Below are positions 22,801 to 32,240 of a stretch of DNA of 64,000 nucleotides, one piece after another (within the stretch, counting starts at the first letter, position 1; each line of letters starts with the position of its first letter). The stretch is from contig JACMZG010001863.1 in the NCBI GenBank assembly GCA_018340805.1, positions 55,603,108 to 55,667,107 of the forward strand, in the 5' to 3' direction. The stretch comes from Microvelia longipes. Its lineage: Eukaryota > Arthropoda > Insecta > Hemiptera > Veliidae. The notes beneath the pieces were generated by a model. The model did no database searches and was not told the DNA's origin. It saw only the letters and a program-made list of their open reading frames with translations. Both the position numbers and the translations under genes were made by a program.

Positions 22801-25800
22801 TGTAGTTGCAATCATAGAGATATATACTAGAGGGGGCATAGCCTATCTCAATACATTAAAAGGCTTAAAACATCATATTGGGGCTCTCAGGGGCTCTGTA
22901 TAACCTGATTGAAACCTCTCTCAAGAGTAAATTAAGGTTATAATGAATCTATTGTTTTCGGCTTCGTGCACATAGTTTGTGTTTTGATTTGTATTTTGAA
23001 CATTCTTCTATTAGTCTAAGAGCCCAGGGGTGTTTTGTTAATAAAAAGTGTAATGGCTGGAACCGGTCTCAATTTTTCGTAAATACCTTCCTGAACAAGG
23101 ATCTGCAATTCTGCCGACTCGTATCGGATGGGTGTCCCAGGCAGAACGCACTTTAGGGGTCAAAGGTTCTGCCTGGGACACCCATCCGATACGAGTCGGC
23201 AGAATTGCAGATCCTTGTTCAGGAAGGTATTTACGAAAAATTGAGACCGGTTCCACCCATTACAATTTTTATTAACAAAACACCCCTAGGCTCTTGGTCA
23301 GTCACTGTAATTTAGTACTGATTATTTGATTATATTTTTAGCGAAGGTAGTCTGGTTACTTTTTCGATTTTTCAAAATGCAACCAATAGGGCCCCTCTAG
23401 TAATAATATCTCTATGGTTAAAATGAAAATTTCATATTTGTAGTGCAAACACAACACTTCCTCATTTATATCTGCTGTATAAATGAGGAAAAGTAAAAAC
23501 AAGAACCCCTAGCAGTCTATTATTATTAATTTAAAGGACAAATTTGTCGCTTTTAAAGCAACAAATTTTATCAATTGTTAGCCTCTCTAAAAATAATTAT
23601 TTATACTAAGCCGTTAAAATATTTACATAGTATAATTAGTATTTGCTCTGTTTTATTTACATAATGCGTTGGTTTTTGTTTCTTTGGTTGACGCATCTCA
23701 ATATTTATTTTACTCATATTTGATTAGGTTCAAATATTAGCTTAGCTAAACCAGGAGGGAGAACTTAGCTACTTATATGGTATCAACACCTTGAGCACAG
23801 ACTAAGTAAATACGAGAAACACAAACGTCCGTGTGTAAATAAATACGTAGTGATACTTTATTTCCTTTTGTTTTGTTATTTTATTTGTTTTAAATATTTC
23901 TTTCTTTAAGGTTAACTAGTCTTGTAACTTTGTGTAAGTTGTTTGTTACAAAACTCTTTAAGTTAACTCTTAACTCATTATTGTTAAAAATAATGTCTCC
24001 CATAAAAAAGTAAAAAATAATTCTATTTAGCGATCAATTAAAGCTCTAATATTGCTATTAATAGAATTTAGGGGAAGTTGATAGATTACTTAGAAAGTAG
24101 TCCATGTCATTGGGCCCTTTTTGCTAAAAAACTTAGATAAAAGAAAGTTTTCTACCTCATAGGTCCAACAAGAACCTTGACTATAAGTATTCATAGCTTT
24201 AATTGGAAACAACACGTGCCCCACTGTAATGGGCAAAAAAGTAAACTTTCTTACTTCAGACCCATAATTATCAAAACTGCTATAAGTCTATGATGTTTTA
24301 TCAAATGAATAATTTACACATTATATGTTAACTTTGATGTTTAAATCATTACTTAGATATTTAATCATGTTTAATCATGCTTGAATGTTTTTTTAAATGT
24401 TCAATCATGTTTAAATGTTAACTTGAATGTTTAATTATGTTTAAATGTGTACTTAAATGTTTTAATGTTTAAATGCGTAATTAAATGTTTCGTCATGTTT
24501 AAATGTTAACTTGAATGTTTAATCATGTTTAAATGTTAACTTGAATGTTTAATCATGTTTAAATGTTTACTTAAATGATTTATTATGCTTAAATGTTAAC
24601 TTGAATGTTTAAATGAGTAATTACATTTTAAGCATTTGAAAATGCGTAATTATTGGATTTTATTTTATTTAAACTTGGCACCAAACAAGAGAAAATGACT
24701 GAAATAGTGGCTTTTTGGGTGTTTTTCAACTTATTACGATTGTCCTTTGGAAAATTGCCATCTCAGTGGATATTAATACGACAAGAGGCGAATGAACCAG
24801 AGTTTTCTTACCTGTAAGGCGAGGTTTTACATATTTCTATTGCCAACTTCTCATCATACATTTACTGATCTCTGAAATTTTTCAAAACTCTTTAGACGAT
24901 TTAAAAGCACATAGGGTATCATTAATTTAGCTGTCCAACACCAATATTAGCAAGCCAACAGTAATACTTTGGCCAAAATTTTCTAAACGATCAAGTTGGA
25001 ATTTCGAAAAACAGATACAGGGTACTGCGTAAGTACTATTAACCATGTAGAAAGGTGCGGAGTGCACGGAAATTTGATTTATTTATTTGTTTTCTCACTG
25101 CCAGCCTCCTTTGAAAAAATATCATGTCTTACACGACTGTCAAGTTTTTTTTCTTGAAGTTGATATTTAAAGCTTAGCTCGAGAGTAAATATACTCAACT
25201 TAACCCATGAAGAAAATACTCACTTCACAGCCTAGTAGCATAATTTGTTATTTTACATTGCCTGCTTAATGAAGTCAATTTATTTACTTTTGATTTATAA
25301 ACTAAAACTGTAAATTATTGTGAAACTTTTGTAAATTATCACGTTGCTTCTTAATGTAAAATAAAACATGCACGATATACATATCTATTGGTTACAATTG
25401 TTATTGTTTTGCTTTAACTGGCAAGTAAACTAACTTTGTGTGAAATGTATTTTCTGTTCAGGATGGATTCCTTGCTTGCGGAGACGGAGCCTGTATCGAG
25501 AGGGGTCTCTTCTGTAACGGAGAAAAAGACTGTACAGATGGTTCTGATGAGAATACTTGCGGTAAGTTTTTATTGTACGATTTCAGTGAAAATACCCTAA
25601 GTAATTTGATTGTAAATAGTAAAGGAAATAGAATATGAAGGTCTATAAAGTGAATATATCAAGCATCATTATAAAAGGTTATGATGCGCTAAGTCGATTT
25701 CAATATAAGGTGTACTTGACTAATTTTTGATACATAACCTGCGTTTCACCTGTTTTGCTATAATACGTTTATGGGGTCAGTAAAGTACGCTTATCACCTC

Positions 25801-28800
25801 TTCTATTTTTGTTAAGACCCTTGATGTATTCGTACCATACCTTAAGGTAGGACTGGTAGGAGAAGAGCTAAACTCACGTGTTCATTTAAAAAATCGCTAC
25901 AACGAAGACTTAAGGCATTAAGCAATTAAAATTGTCAAACTATTATCGCATTCCTCGTGTAAAATTGTTGTCGGGAGTATTTCATAGCACGCTATATACC
26001 TGAGATATTTCATACTTTCAATCTGTGGCTATTTGTACAAGAATTTCAACCTTGTTTGCCAAGTACTCAAGGACATAGTCGACTCTATCAGCCAGTCAGT
26101 CGTAGCCGGGTTCTAGTTTCACGTAACCGTAACAAGTTTTTTGGCTTCACTGATTTGATAAACACTCACCTATATAAGATCTACATACGATCTCTTAGAA
26201 TATGAAGTTATTACAAACCTCTGAAAAATAAAAACATTCAAATAGATATGCTAAACGAATGTGATCCAAATAGATATGCTAAACGAATGTGATCCAAATA
26301 GATATGCTAAACGAATGTGATCCAAATAGATACGCTAAACGAATGTGATCCAAATAGATATGCTAAACGAATTTGATCCAAATAATTAAATAAAAAACGG
26401 TGAAATGTACAAGATATTTTTTTTCTTTTATGAAAATTATGATTTCTGTCAAGTTATAAAAATTTAAAGTTTTAAGAGAACTGAGTTACTTATAAGTTAC
26501 TCATTTATAAAATATAAGTTAGCGTCACAATTATAAGTTGGTAATTTTATTGAAGGAACTAATTGAAGATCCTGGAGCACATACATTTAATATTATTAGC
26601 TTTAATATTTTTCACCTGTGTAAGGACGGATTGCCATATTTGTTAAATTCGTCAATCTGGCATTTCGCGGCAGTTTTTACTACGTAGGTACATATAGTTT
26701 ACCTTAATATCAACTTTATAATATTTACATTCATGAGATGCGCGATTGCCCATCCATCTAAATAAATTATTGCAGGCGCGTCTAGGTAAGACCATGTAGG
26801 ACGAGAAATGATACTATATGGACACAAAATTAGAGCTTTATTTAGACCTTCAACTTGATTTCACGTCAGGCAATGGTTTACCTCTTAACCTCAATTCTAT
26901 GTCTCATGTCGACAAAATCTTTTATCCTACTCAACTAACTCATTTTCGGTAATTCTGTCAACAGATAATGACAACGATCCCAACAGAGCTCCACCTTGCG
27001 ATCCCAGCGTGTGTGTACTACCGGACTGTTTCTGCTCAGAAGACGGAACCCTCATCCCTGGGGATTTACCCTACAAAGACGTTCCTCAGATGATCACCAT
27101 CACATTCGACGACGCAATCAATAACAACAACATCGCCCTCTACAAGGAAATCTTCAACGGCAAGAGAAAGAATCCTAACGGTTGTGACATCAAGGCTACC
27201 TTCTTCGTATCCCACAAATATTCTAATTACTCCGCCGTACAAGAGACTCACAGGAAGGGACACGAGATCGCCGTACATTCCATCACGTAAGTGAATTCAA
27301 CCATTTTAAATCAAATACGTCTTTTAATTAACATCCTATCCATATTTTCTATCTATATATCCTATATATATTTACTAAGCCTTAATTTGATATGATGTAA
27401 GCTACTTATTTCAATATCTAAATTCATTTTATATGTTATATCACGATCACAACCGAAGTCAATGAAACAACTCAAATACTAACTAGGCATAATGCTTATT
27501 TTTGATTACTATCAATCATTTATTGCATCTTTCTACCCAATGTTTTTGCACTGTTAAATTTGTATACAAACTTAATATGTATACAGTTACATGATTAGGT
27601 TAAATAAGAAATCTGATTAGTGATTACGAGCAGATATAGATCAATCGTGGTCTTAAAGTTTTGATTTAGACAAATATATGCATTTGCTCTCTATGTGAAA
27701 TGAAAAACGCGCGAATCAAACAAACATTAAATATACGAGAATTGTTGTTTGTTAATGAGTATAAATTATTTTGCTTTAATACTAGTCAACCATCTTGGAT
27801 TTAATTTTATTTAAGATTTCAATAATAGGTGTAATGTCTGAAAGAAATATTCAAGTCTGATCGAGAAAAGAAAAAAAGTTATTTGAAAATTTAATTCGGT
27901 TCTATGGAGAGTTATTACAAAATTATAATTATATCTTGACTAATTGAAAGAGGACCTAATGAAAGGATGAGGTCATAATAACATTAGTTCTACAAGGAAT
28001 ATAACTCCATTCATACATTATAGAATGCCGTTCCACATGAGTAAATCAATTAAAAAAGCGAACGAATTGTTTTGTTATTTGTTGTATTGTTATTTTGTTA
28101 ATTAGTTTTGTGTTTTTGTATGTTCACGCAGGCATAACGACGATGAGCAATTCTGGAGTAATGCCACCGTAGACGACTGGGCCAAGGAGATGGCCGGTAT
28201 GAGGGTCATCATAGAGAAATACGCTAATATCACGGACAACAGTGTTGTAGGAGTCAGAGCCCCATACCTCAGAGTAGGAGGAAATAACCAGTTCACTATG
28301 ATGGAAGAACAAGCTTTCTTGTACGACTCCACTATCACTGCTCCATTGAGTAACCCTCCACTATGGCCCTATACTATGTACTTCAGGATGCCTCACAGGT
28401 GTCATGGAAATCTCCAGCATTGCCCAACTAGAAGTCACGCCGTATGGGAAATCGTCATGAACGAATTGGATCGAAGGGAAGATCCTAATTTTGACGAATA
28501 TCTTCCAGGATGCGCTATGGTCGACTCATGTTCCAACATACTTACTGGTGATCAGTTCTACAGCTTCTTGAATCATAACTTCGACAGACATTACGATCAG
28601 AACAGAGCTCCCCTCGGACTCTATTTCCACGCCGCTTGGCTCAGAAACAACCCTGAGTTCTTAGACGCTTTCTTATACTGGATCGACGAAGTCCTCGAGA
28701 AATACAATGACGTCTACTTCGTTACCATGACACAAGTTATCCAATGGATCCAGAACCCAAGGACTATTTCCGAAGTCAAGAATTTCGAACCATGGAGGGA

Positions 28801-28960
28801 GAAGTGTGCCGTAGAAGGAAATCCCGCTTGTTGGGTGCCACACTCCTGCAAACTCACCAGCAAAGAGGTTCCCGGGGAAACCATCAATCTTCAAACTTGC
28901 GTCAGGTGTCCCAACAATTATCCCTGGATCAACGACCCAACAGGAGACGGTTTCTTCTAA
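10188..28960 (+). CDS. serp: Group I chitin deacetylase (serpentine/CDA1-like), five exons, 5' partial
   Basis: Spliced gene made by joining 10188-10363, 17919-18068, 25462-25561, 26965-27286 and 28132-28960. It encodes about 525 residues and ends at a TAA. The family consists of secreted enzymes that remove acetyl groups from chitin in cuticle and tracheal matrix. Domain order: a short N-terminal stretch with an RVKR dibasic motif; a six-cysteine peritrophin-A chitin-binding domain (exons 1-2 of this list); an LDL-receptor class A module (exon 3); a NodB/CE4 deacetylase (exons 4-5). CE4 motifs seen: TFDDA, HSITH (metal histidines), RAPYLRVGG, YDSTITAP and GLYFHAAWL, so the enzyme looks active. 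N-glycosylation sequons NYS, NAT and NIT are present. The first listed exon starts in phase 1, so an upstream exon with the ATG and signal peptide is missing from what I can see. Intron sizes are 7555, 7393, 1403 and 845 bp. Family is certain; serp/CDA1 rather than verm/CDA2 is from remembered similarity only. Confidence 0.93.
10411..10475 (+). mobile_element. tRNA-derived SINE head (class II tRNA-like)
   Basis: CAGCCGAGGAGTCTAAAGCG resembles the A-box region of tRNA-Leu/Ser, and GGTTCGAATCC (10453-10463) is a perfect B-box with flanking GGGG/CCCC arm. The acceptor stem does not close, so this is a SINE fragment rather than a tRNA gene. It lies in intron sequence just after the 10188-10363 exon. 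Confidence 0.55.
10610..10712 (+). repeat. 24-bp minisatellite (about 4 units)
   Basis: TATGACTTGCAAAACCAT recurs at 10611, 10635, 10659 and 10682 with a period of 24 bp (23 once). Confidence 0.9.
10731..10983. mobile_element. 253-bp foldback element with hammerhead-like motifs
   Basis: Outer ends GAAATAAAACAGAGTCTCTC and the reverse complement; the arms are about 105 bp and highly similar. The right arm on the plus strand and the left arm on the minus strand each carry CTGATGA, a hairpin, GAAA and a short palindrome (see the ncRNA entries). No coding capacity. Resembles the inverted terminal units of Penelope-like or retrozyme elements; that assignment is inference. Confidence 0.75.
10900..10950 (+). 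ncRNA. Hammerhead ribozyme-like motif
   Basis: CTGATGA at 10908-10914; stem II GATCT/AGATT closed by GTTA; GAAA at 10930-10933; then GCTGGC as a short stem III followed by TA (10940-10941, the NUH site). A weak four-pair stem I is possible between GGTA and TGTC. The left arm of the foldback encodes the same core on the minus strand (CTGATGA complement at about 10800). All core nucleotides fit the known consensus; activity is not shown. Confidence 0.5.
11945..12186 (+). mobile_element. tRNA-derived SINE with 11-bp target duplication
   Basis: 242-bp insertion flanked by TAGAAAGTGTT at 11934-11944 and 12187-12197. The head has a pol III A-box-like TGGTCTAGGTCG (11956-11967) and B-box GGTTCGCATCC (12015-12025). 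The tail is an (ATT)n repeat. Just before the tail, 12131-12173 folds as a three-way junction: CCCG/CGGG, GGG/CCC and GAGCC/GGCTC arms, with a CTGATGA. This is a textbook SINE layout. Another head copy lies inverted at 12440-12540. Confidence 0.8.
12440..12540 (-). mobile_element. Second copy of the tRNA-derived SINE head
   Basis: On the minus strand it reads GGAGGTATAGGGATTGCATC and then CCAGGTTAGGCTCTCAGTTT, matching the B-box region and following bases of the SINE at 11945-12186. The A-box half is degraded. Confidence 0.6.
12585..12690 (-). mobile_element. tRNA-derived SINE head of another family
   Basis: On the minus strand GTGGTGTAGCGATTAAGG resembles an A-box and GGGTTCAATCCC (12598-12609) is a perfect B-box. 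The 70-80 bp between them is too long and the arms do not close as a tRNA, so it is a SINE head, not a tRNA gene. Confidence 0.6.
12727..12935. repeat. (TA)n-rich tract
   Basis: Interrupted alternating TA over about 200 bp. Confidence 0.95.
13797..13872. repeat. (TA)n microsatellite
   Basis: About 75 bp of TA repeats with one break. Confidence 0.95.
14630..14890. mobile_element. Foldback element with hammerhead-like motif
   Basis: Inverted arms of about 110 bp: AAGTCTCTCCACA at left and TGTGGAGAGACTT at right, then matched sequence through GGTTTTGCA. The outer GTCTCTCCAC and inner CCATCATCAG motifs are shared with the foldback at 10731-10983, although the rest of the arms differs. No coding capacity. 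Confidence 0.75.
14660..14712 (-). ncRNA. Hammerhead ribozyme-like motif
   Basis: Minus strand: CTGATGA (complement of 14694-14700), a stem II with CCT/AGG, GAAA (complement of 14673-14676), palindrome GCGC as stem III, then TT as the possible cleavage site. TTTTGCA before the core and TGCC followed by AAAA after it can pair as stem I. The plus-strand copy in the right arm has lost the C of the core (CATGATGA near 14809), so it should be dead. Confidence 0.5.
15475..15830. repeat. TA-rich tracts
   Basis: Two clusters of short TA and ATAAATATA runs at about 15475-15530 and 15728-15822. Simple sequence, no other content seen. Confidence 0.8.
16555..16936 (+). repeat. 34-bp minisatellite (about 11 units)
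   Basis: CAGCAAAAGCTGACACTAAT recurs every 34 bp from 16561, with TTTACAGTTTTGA between. Preceded by a poly(A) run at 16546-16560. Confidence 0.95.
17919..18068 (+). CDS. serp: CDA exon: rest of chitin-binding domain
   Basis: A 150-bp, 50-codon, phase 0/0 exon. The acceptor is a T-rich tract ending TTTTAG at 17918; the donor GTAAAA begins at 18069. It codes the second half of the peritrophin-A domain (IRCPAGLFFD, QTCDW, KNC) and a basic linker (KLKNKERKVK) leading to LCQ. The aromatic residues in FFD and DW are those expected to contact chitin in this family. Confidence 0.92.
18360..18610 (+). repeat. Family C repeat joined to 5S-SINE body
   Basis: Landmarks ACCGAGATTTAACCC, TCTGAGTAGTGTTCAC and CCAGTGTATTTATT in family C order. 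They are followed directly by CGGACGAGCTAAGCGTAG and AGCGTAGCGAATCC, words found in the body of the 5S-related SINEs. The two repeat families may be halves of one element or a recurring fusion. Confidence 0.55.
19035..19125 (+). repeat. 20-bp minisatellite (about 4 units)
   Basis: CTTCGTATGTCAATAACATG repeated with small deletions. Confidence 0.85.
19395..19560 (+). repeat. Dispersed repeat family E (GTTAGACGTAACGAAACAGA)
   Basis: Shares AGGTCAGAGTGAGTTTAGGC, GTTAGACGTAACGAAACAGA and GTCGAATGATGGAACAG with the inverted pair at 52310-52840. The GTTA-GACG-TAAC hairpin next to GAAAC is hammerhead-like, but the CTGATGA here is CTGATAT. Confidence 0.6.
20153..20445. mobile_element. Foldback element with degenerate hammerhead-like motif
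   Basis: Arms: left CAAGAATAGATATATAAATA..GAGTTAACT, right AGTTAACTC..TATATATTTATTCTTGG. On the minus strand near 20203-20237: CTGATGA, a GCC/GGC hairpin, GATA in place of GAAA, the palindrome GTTAAC and then TC. The layout is the same as in the other foldbacks, with one core base changed. Confidence 0.6.
20508..20720 (+). mobile_element. 5S rRNA-derived SINE, copy 2 (diverged)
   Basis: GTAGGATCACTAATGTTATG, GTCGCATCTAGCA and CAGTATCTGGAGACCGTCAG follow the 5S-related order of copy 1. Downstream comes GAGGACGAGCGAAGCGAGTA and a second CGAGCGAAG block. Confidence 0.55.
21320..21490 (-). repeat. Family D repeat (AAGCCTCGGGAG cluster)
   Basis: Four spaced motifs such as CGTCAAGCCTCGGGAG and CGGCAAGCCTCGGGAGCTAA, the reverse complement of the motifs at 34190-34290. 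Each is followed by an AT-rich spacer. Confidence 0.55.
22255..22485 (-). mobile_element. 5S rRNA-derived SINE, copy 3
   Basis: The minus strand reads GGATCACTAGTGTTAAGCAG, CATCAATGTGGTCAATATGA, GGATGGGTAACCGCTGGGAT (22409-22475), the closest of the copies to 5S rRNA. The body on the same strand contains GAGGACGAGCGAAGCGAGTT and AAGCGTAGCGAATGC. Confidence 0.65.
22670..22795 (-). repeat. Family C repeat, minus orientation
   Basis: On the minus strand: CGTTTCAGGTGACTTTTCGA, CCTCCTGGGTGAG, a TGTGTGT-rich tract and TTGAATCTTGATGC. Directly abuts the family B element beginning at 22813. Confidence 0.5.
22813..23416. mobile_element. TIR family B element (CATAGAGATAT), with nested palindrome
   Basis: Starts CATAGAGATATATACTAGAG and ends TAATAATATCTCTATG. 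The flanks GTTGCAAT (22805-22812) and GTTAAAAT (23417-23424) look like a decayed 8-bp target duplication. Internal family landmarks: GGCATAGCCTATCTCAATAC, GGGGCTCTCAGGGGCTCTGT, GGTTATAATGAATC. Non-autonomous; a 290-bp palindrome is inserted inside. Confidence 0.8.
23012..23300. mobile_element. Palindromic element with about 130-bp arms
   Basis: Left arm from AAGAGCCCAGGGGTGTTTTG, right arm ending CAAAACACCCCTAGGCTCTT; the loop is about 18 bp at 23147-23165. The arms are nearly identical and relatively GC-rich. No coding potential (the 72-residue antisense frame is part of the palindrome). Inserted within the family B element. Confidence 0.8.
24320..24640 (+). repeat. Degenerate minisatellite (ATGTTTAATCATGTTTAA type)
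   Basis: Repeats of AAATGTTAACTTGAATGTTT and ATCATGTTTAAATG with a variable period of roughly 27-30 bp. Confidence 0.8.
25462..25561 (+). CDS. serp: CDA exon: LDL-receptor class A module
   Basis: A 100-bp exon, phase 0 in and phase 1 out, with acceptor TTCTGTTCAG (ending 25461) and donor GTAAGT (25562). It encodes a single LDLa repeat with the six-cysteine pattern and the calcium-binding signature CNGEKDCTDGSDENTC. This module sits between the chitin-binding and catalytic domains in group I deacetylases. Confidence 0.93.
25562..26964 (+). other. Chitin deacetylase intron (1.4 kb)
   Basis: GT-AG, phase 1. Contains a 28-bp minisatellite at 26239-26385; nothing else recognised. Confidence 0.9.
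26239..26385 (+). repeat. 28-bp minisatellite (5 units)
   Basis: AATAGATATGCTAAACGAAT starts at 26241, 26269, 26297, 26325 and 26353, with a perfect 28-bp period and almost no divergence. Confidence 0.95.
26965..27286 (+). CDS. serp: CDA exon: start of NodB/CE4 catalytic domain
   Basis: A 322-bp exon, phase 1 in and phase 2 out. The acceptor TCTGTCAACAG ends at 26964 and the donor GTAAGT starts at 27287. It carries the cysteine-rich linker (CVLPDCFCSEDG), motif 1 TFDDA (the general-base and metal-binding aspartates) and the first histidine of motif 2. The HxxxH motif is split across the intron: HSIT is here and the second His is the first full codon of the next exon. Confidence 0.93.
27287..28131 (+). 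other. Chitin deacetylase intron (0.85 kb)
   Basis: GT-AG, phase 2, AT-rich. No repeat or RNA feature recognised. It interrupts the catalytic HxxxH motif. Confidence 0.9.
28132..28960 (+). CDS. serp: CDA terminal exon: catalytic domain and C-terminus
   Basis: Acceptor GTTCACGCAG ends at 28131; the stop TAA is 28958-28960. This 829-bp exon holds the second metal histidine, motif 3 (RAPYLRVGG), motif 4 (YDSTITAP), motif 5 (GLYFHAAWL) and the conserved C-terminal cysteine-rich tail ending in NDPTGDGFF. GC content and codon use are clearly higher than in the surrounding AT-rich DNA, as expected for a conserved coding exon. Confidence 0.95.
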
Positions 28961-29840
28961 GTCAAGATCTTTTCTTATCGAAAGCGAATCTAGGGGCAGG
29001 CAACGACTGAGCCGCCAATCGCCAGCCCCAACATCCCTTCCTGTACATATTCCCTTCCAACCACTATTCCCTTCCTCTTTCCTTCTTTTTCCTGCCCCTA
29101 ATCCTATTTCACTTCGACAAATCTCCATTGATAATTTATATACTTTTTAGACATTATTAAATTAAAATGCAGTGGAAAAAATAATTTGGAACTGATTCAA
29201 GGAGTATTTTTCCACGAGAGAATCGAGTGAGGCCGAGTGAGTGGCGTGCGTGGGGTTTGGAGCGAGGCGTGGCGGAGGCCTGGTGGTTGCATAATCTCTC
29301 CATGATGGTACAGTCCCAACTTGTGACGGAGGACCCAAACACTTTCCCTTTCTCACCTCACATCTCATAACAACAAATTTGATTATCCCATCATTCTTTA
29401 ATCAACTATTTCTCAATCCTTTTGTTAAACAAAACGAAAAAAAAAATAATTGAATCTAGAGGGTTATTTATATTTAACACTGTCAAATTACTTTTGTATG
29501 CGTAATACCAACACATATTTCACGCAAACCATTCATAAGATTCAGCCGTAGAGTTAGCAAAATTAATTTTTTGTACAAAATATTCTCATTATTTAAATAT
29601 AAAAGAAATTTGGTATTCTTTTTGAATGGCTGTTGATAATTGTTTTTTTTTAAATAACTTTTATTTTATAAGATTTAAGAAGCAATAATGAAGCATAATT
29701 ATTATTGTTATAGTTAATAAAATTTGATATTATATTTAAGAAGCATTGCGAGTCGATTTAAAAACGAAAAACTTAATTAAATGTACTTTGTATCATAATT
29801 TAATGTATTTGTGCATAATAAATTTATGTTGTAAAAATCA
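28961..29840 (+). other. Probable 3' UTR of the chitin deacetylase gene
   Basis: Non-coding DNA directly after the stop. The first 400 bp are GC-richer (C-rich and purine-rich patches at 29020-29100 and 29215-29290) than what follows. AATAAA hexamers occur at 29716-29721 and 29817-29822 and are plausible poly(A) signals. The true transcript end cannot be seen from sequence alone. Antisense frames open across this region are not convincing genes. Confidence 0.5.
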
Positions 29841-30889
29841 ATAAGATTACAAACTTTCAAACAAACAAAAGTGTTTTTCTATAAAAAAAAAACTGGTTGA
29901 AACTAAAAACAAAATACTGCATTGCTACAAAAATGCTAAAAACATTGCTACAAATAATAACAGCGCCTTTTTCCAGGACAAGAACTTAAAGCTGCATTTA
30001 TTTATCTTTTCAAAACAGTGCATTATTTTTTAATAAATTTCTTTTGGAAAAAAATAGTCGCTAGGTACTTCTTCTGCTTATTAGTTATTAGTAATACCAA
30101 CTTAACTACATATAAGGCATTTTTTACTATTATCACAGTAGTGAAGTCTAAATGTGATGATAACGATAAATATCTCTTAATGTAACTTTCATAATCGTAG
30201 AAAAAATTTGATGCACAATTAGGCGCAAATTAGTTCTGCCCTCTCATAATCACCCTCAGCGTGCCTAGTAATTTATATTCCTCAGCAAATTTCTAAATAC
30301 TAAAAAAATGTTTAGCTTTGGTTTTTATACCTCAGCTAAAAAATTGTCTCGTGTGGTATGTGTGGAGCACTGCCTTAGTGCTCTAGGTGCGTAAATTATT
30401 TCTTTTCGCATCAACCAACAATATTGCAATTTCTTCACGAAAAATGCTGTATTTTGTTTATTGCCTACCAGCTCGACGATATCCTTTCATAATTTTTAAA
30501 TCCAAAATCAAATCCCCTGAAAGATTGTTTTTATAATAAACAACGATGCAACATGATGAACATTCAAATCAAAACCATTGACAATATCCTATGGGTGACA
30601 TTGCTTTTATTAGGAACAAAGACGCATAACCTGCTTCTACTTGTACTAAAGTTCAAGAAGAAGGTTTCAGGTAACTAAAAAAGTTTCAGGAAACTGTCAT
30701 AAAATGCTTTGTTAACACTCATTTATAATGAATGTAAACTGAAATCTAATATTGTCTGAACAAAATATTATATTGAGGGTTAAATGCTTAAATTCTTGCT
30801 TAGTAATTTCAGCAAATCTAAATGAATTAACTTTTTGACAAATATACTATACAACATACAGTTATGGCTTTGTTTGGAAAGCGAAGAAC

Positions 30890-30995
30890 TTAGAATAATA
30901 GTAATATAGAAGGAGCATAGGATCATAAACACAATGTAATTCCAGAGTTACACGAAAGCCAGTTTACTGGTGGTCTTAAGTAGGGGTAACACCTT
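30890..30995. repeat. Fragment of TIR family A
   Basis: Starts CTTAGAATAATAGTAATATA then GAAGGAGCA and continues through ACACAATGTAATTCC and ACGAAAGCCAGTTTACTGG. It matches one end of the elements at 2079 and 37420. The other end is lost into a (TA)n tract. Confidence 0.7.
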
Positions 30996-31041
30996 AACAA
31001 CACTATTTTATAAATAATAATAATATAATATAATACACAGA

Positions 31042-31046
<5 letters not shown>

Positions 31047-31109
<63 letters not shown>

Positions 31110-31132
31110 TATATATATATATATATATACAT
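31047..31132. repeat. (TA)n microsatellite
   Basis: About 85 bp of alternating TA. Confidence 0.95.
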
Positions 31133-31139
31133 ACAGACA

Positions 31140-32240
31140 TACATATATTCTTGATCAGTAGGTGACCTAAAATCCACCAATACCCCCTCCATGATCCAAC
31201 CTCATAATTTCATTTTTTCGTCGAGAATTCTTAAAAAAGAGTTTCTATAATAGTAGTTTACAGAGTTCGGCGCCTTACTTGAGTCGCAAATGTGGCAGGA
31301 TTACCATCATCTTTTTAAAGACAAAAAGTACCCTGGTTCTAAACTCAGCAACACAAGACACTCTTTCGTGTAAAATAAAAATAAAGAGGTTTAAAACGAG
31401 CATTTGTTGTAAAAAGTGACTCTAACCTCTAAGAAATTTGCTGTTAAATCATAAGAAATCCTTTTAAGTAAACTTCATCAGTCAGAGGTCACGTGACATA
31501 TAGGGTATATTATATCTTCATGACATCATATTATTTTTGGTAATTACTTTTGTCATTAATAATTAATTGGTAGTAGTTGGTTTTCTCGAAGAATTATTTG
31601 CGGGAACCAATTAGAGCCTAGACATCTCCGGCAATCCGTGCATCGAAAAACATCTGGGTATATCATAAGTTATTGTATTAAGAAATAGAATCCGGCCCGG
31701 CATAATAATTAGCATTATCGCAGATGCTTAAAAACTAATGCTAATTAGTCTAATGTATTCAGATTTTCAATAACATGCTAACAACCTCTCATTGTACAGG
31801 TTTGAATGTTGCTGGCATAAAATTCAGCGAGATTCTGATCAATATTGTGGAAATAGTTTGAGAAATAACAATTTACATCATGAAGCCAATAGATAAACAA
31901 TGTCTAGTGAAAAAACGTAAGAAAATACGACCTTGGTGACCCAAGGTCAATTCAGAAAAAAATATTCGAAAAAAATGGCGCCCTCTCTCAGGAGGTTGTT
32001 TTTGGCGGTCCCATAATTTACGTGAAACATCGCTGTCCTTGACATTGCCCCCCCCTCACTAAGCTACTTGTTTTGGCTGGCTACGGCCCTCTTATTGTAG
32101 CCCACCTTTGGTTTTAGTTGGTCAAAAACTTAACAAACCTCAAACACCTCAAAATATTTTTAAAAAATTATGTCCATGAGCGTCTGTCTGAAATTTACGC
32201 AAAATTCAATTAATTTTATGCGTAAAAATTACGTATATAA
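31140..32240. other. Unannotated stretch
   Basis: No convincing frame or repeat. It contains a patch near 31970-32100 with higher GC and a C run, of unknown nature. Confidence 0.4.

Larger units (their letters stand above)
18069..25461 (+). other. Chitin deacetylase intron (7.4 kb)
   Basis: GT-AG intron holding a diverged family C repeat, a foldback element, two 5S-related SINE copies, a family B element with a nested palindrome, and minisatellites; these are listed separately. No second gene was recognised. 19560-20140, 21540-22180 and 24650-25440 show nothing but AT-rich DNA. Confidence 0.85.

Noticed and set aside
25530..25548. CTGATGA inside the LDLa exon as a ribozyme core
   Set aside because: It is part of the conserved GSDEN codons, and no stem II or GAAA follows.
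28673..29128. 151-residue antisense frame over the chitin deacetylase end
   Set aside because: Shadow of the real terminal exon; no domain and no independent signals.
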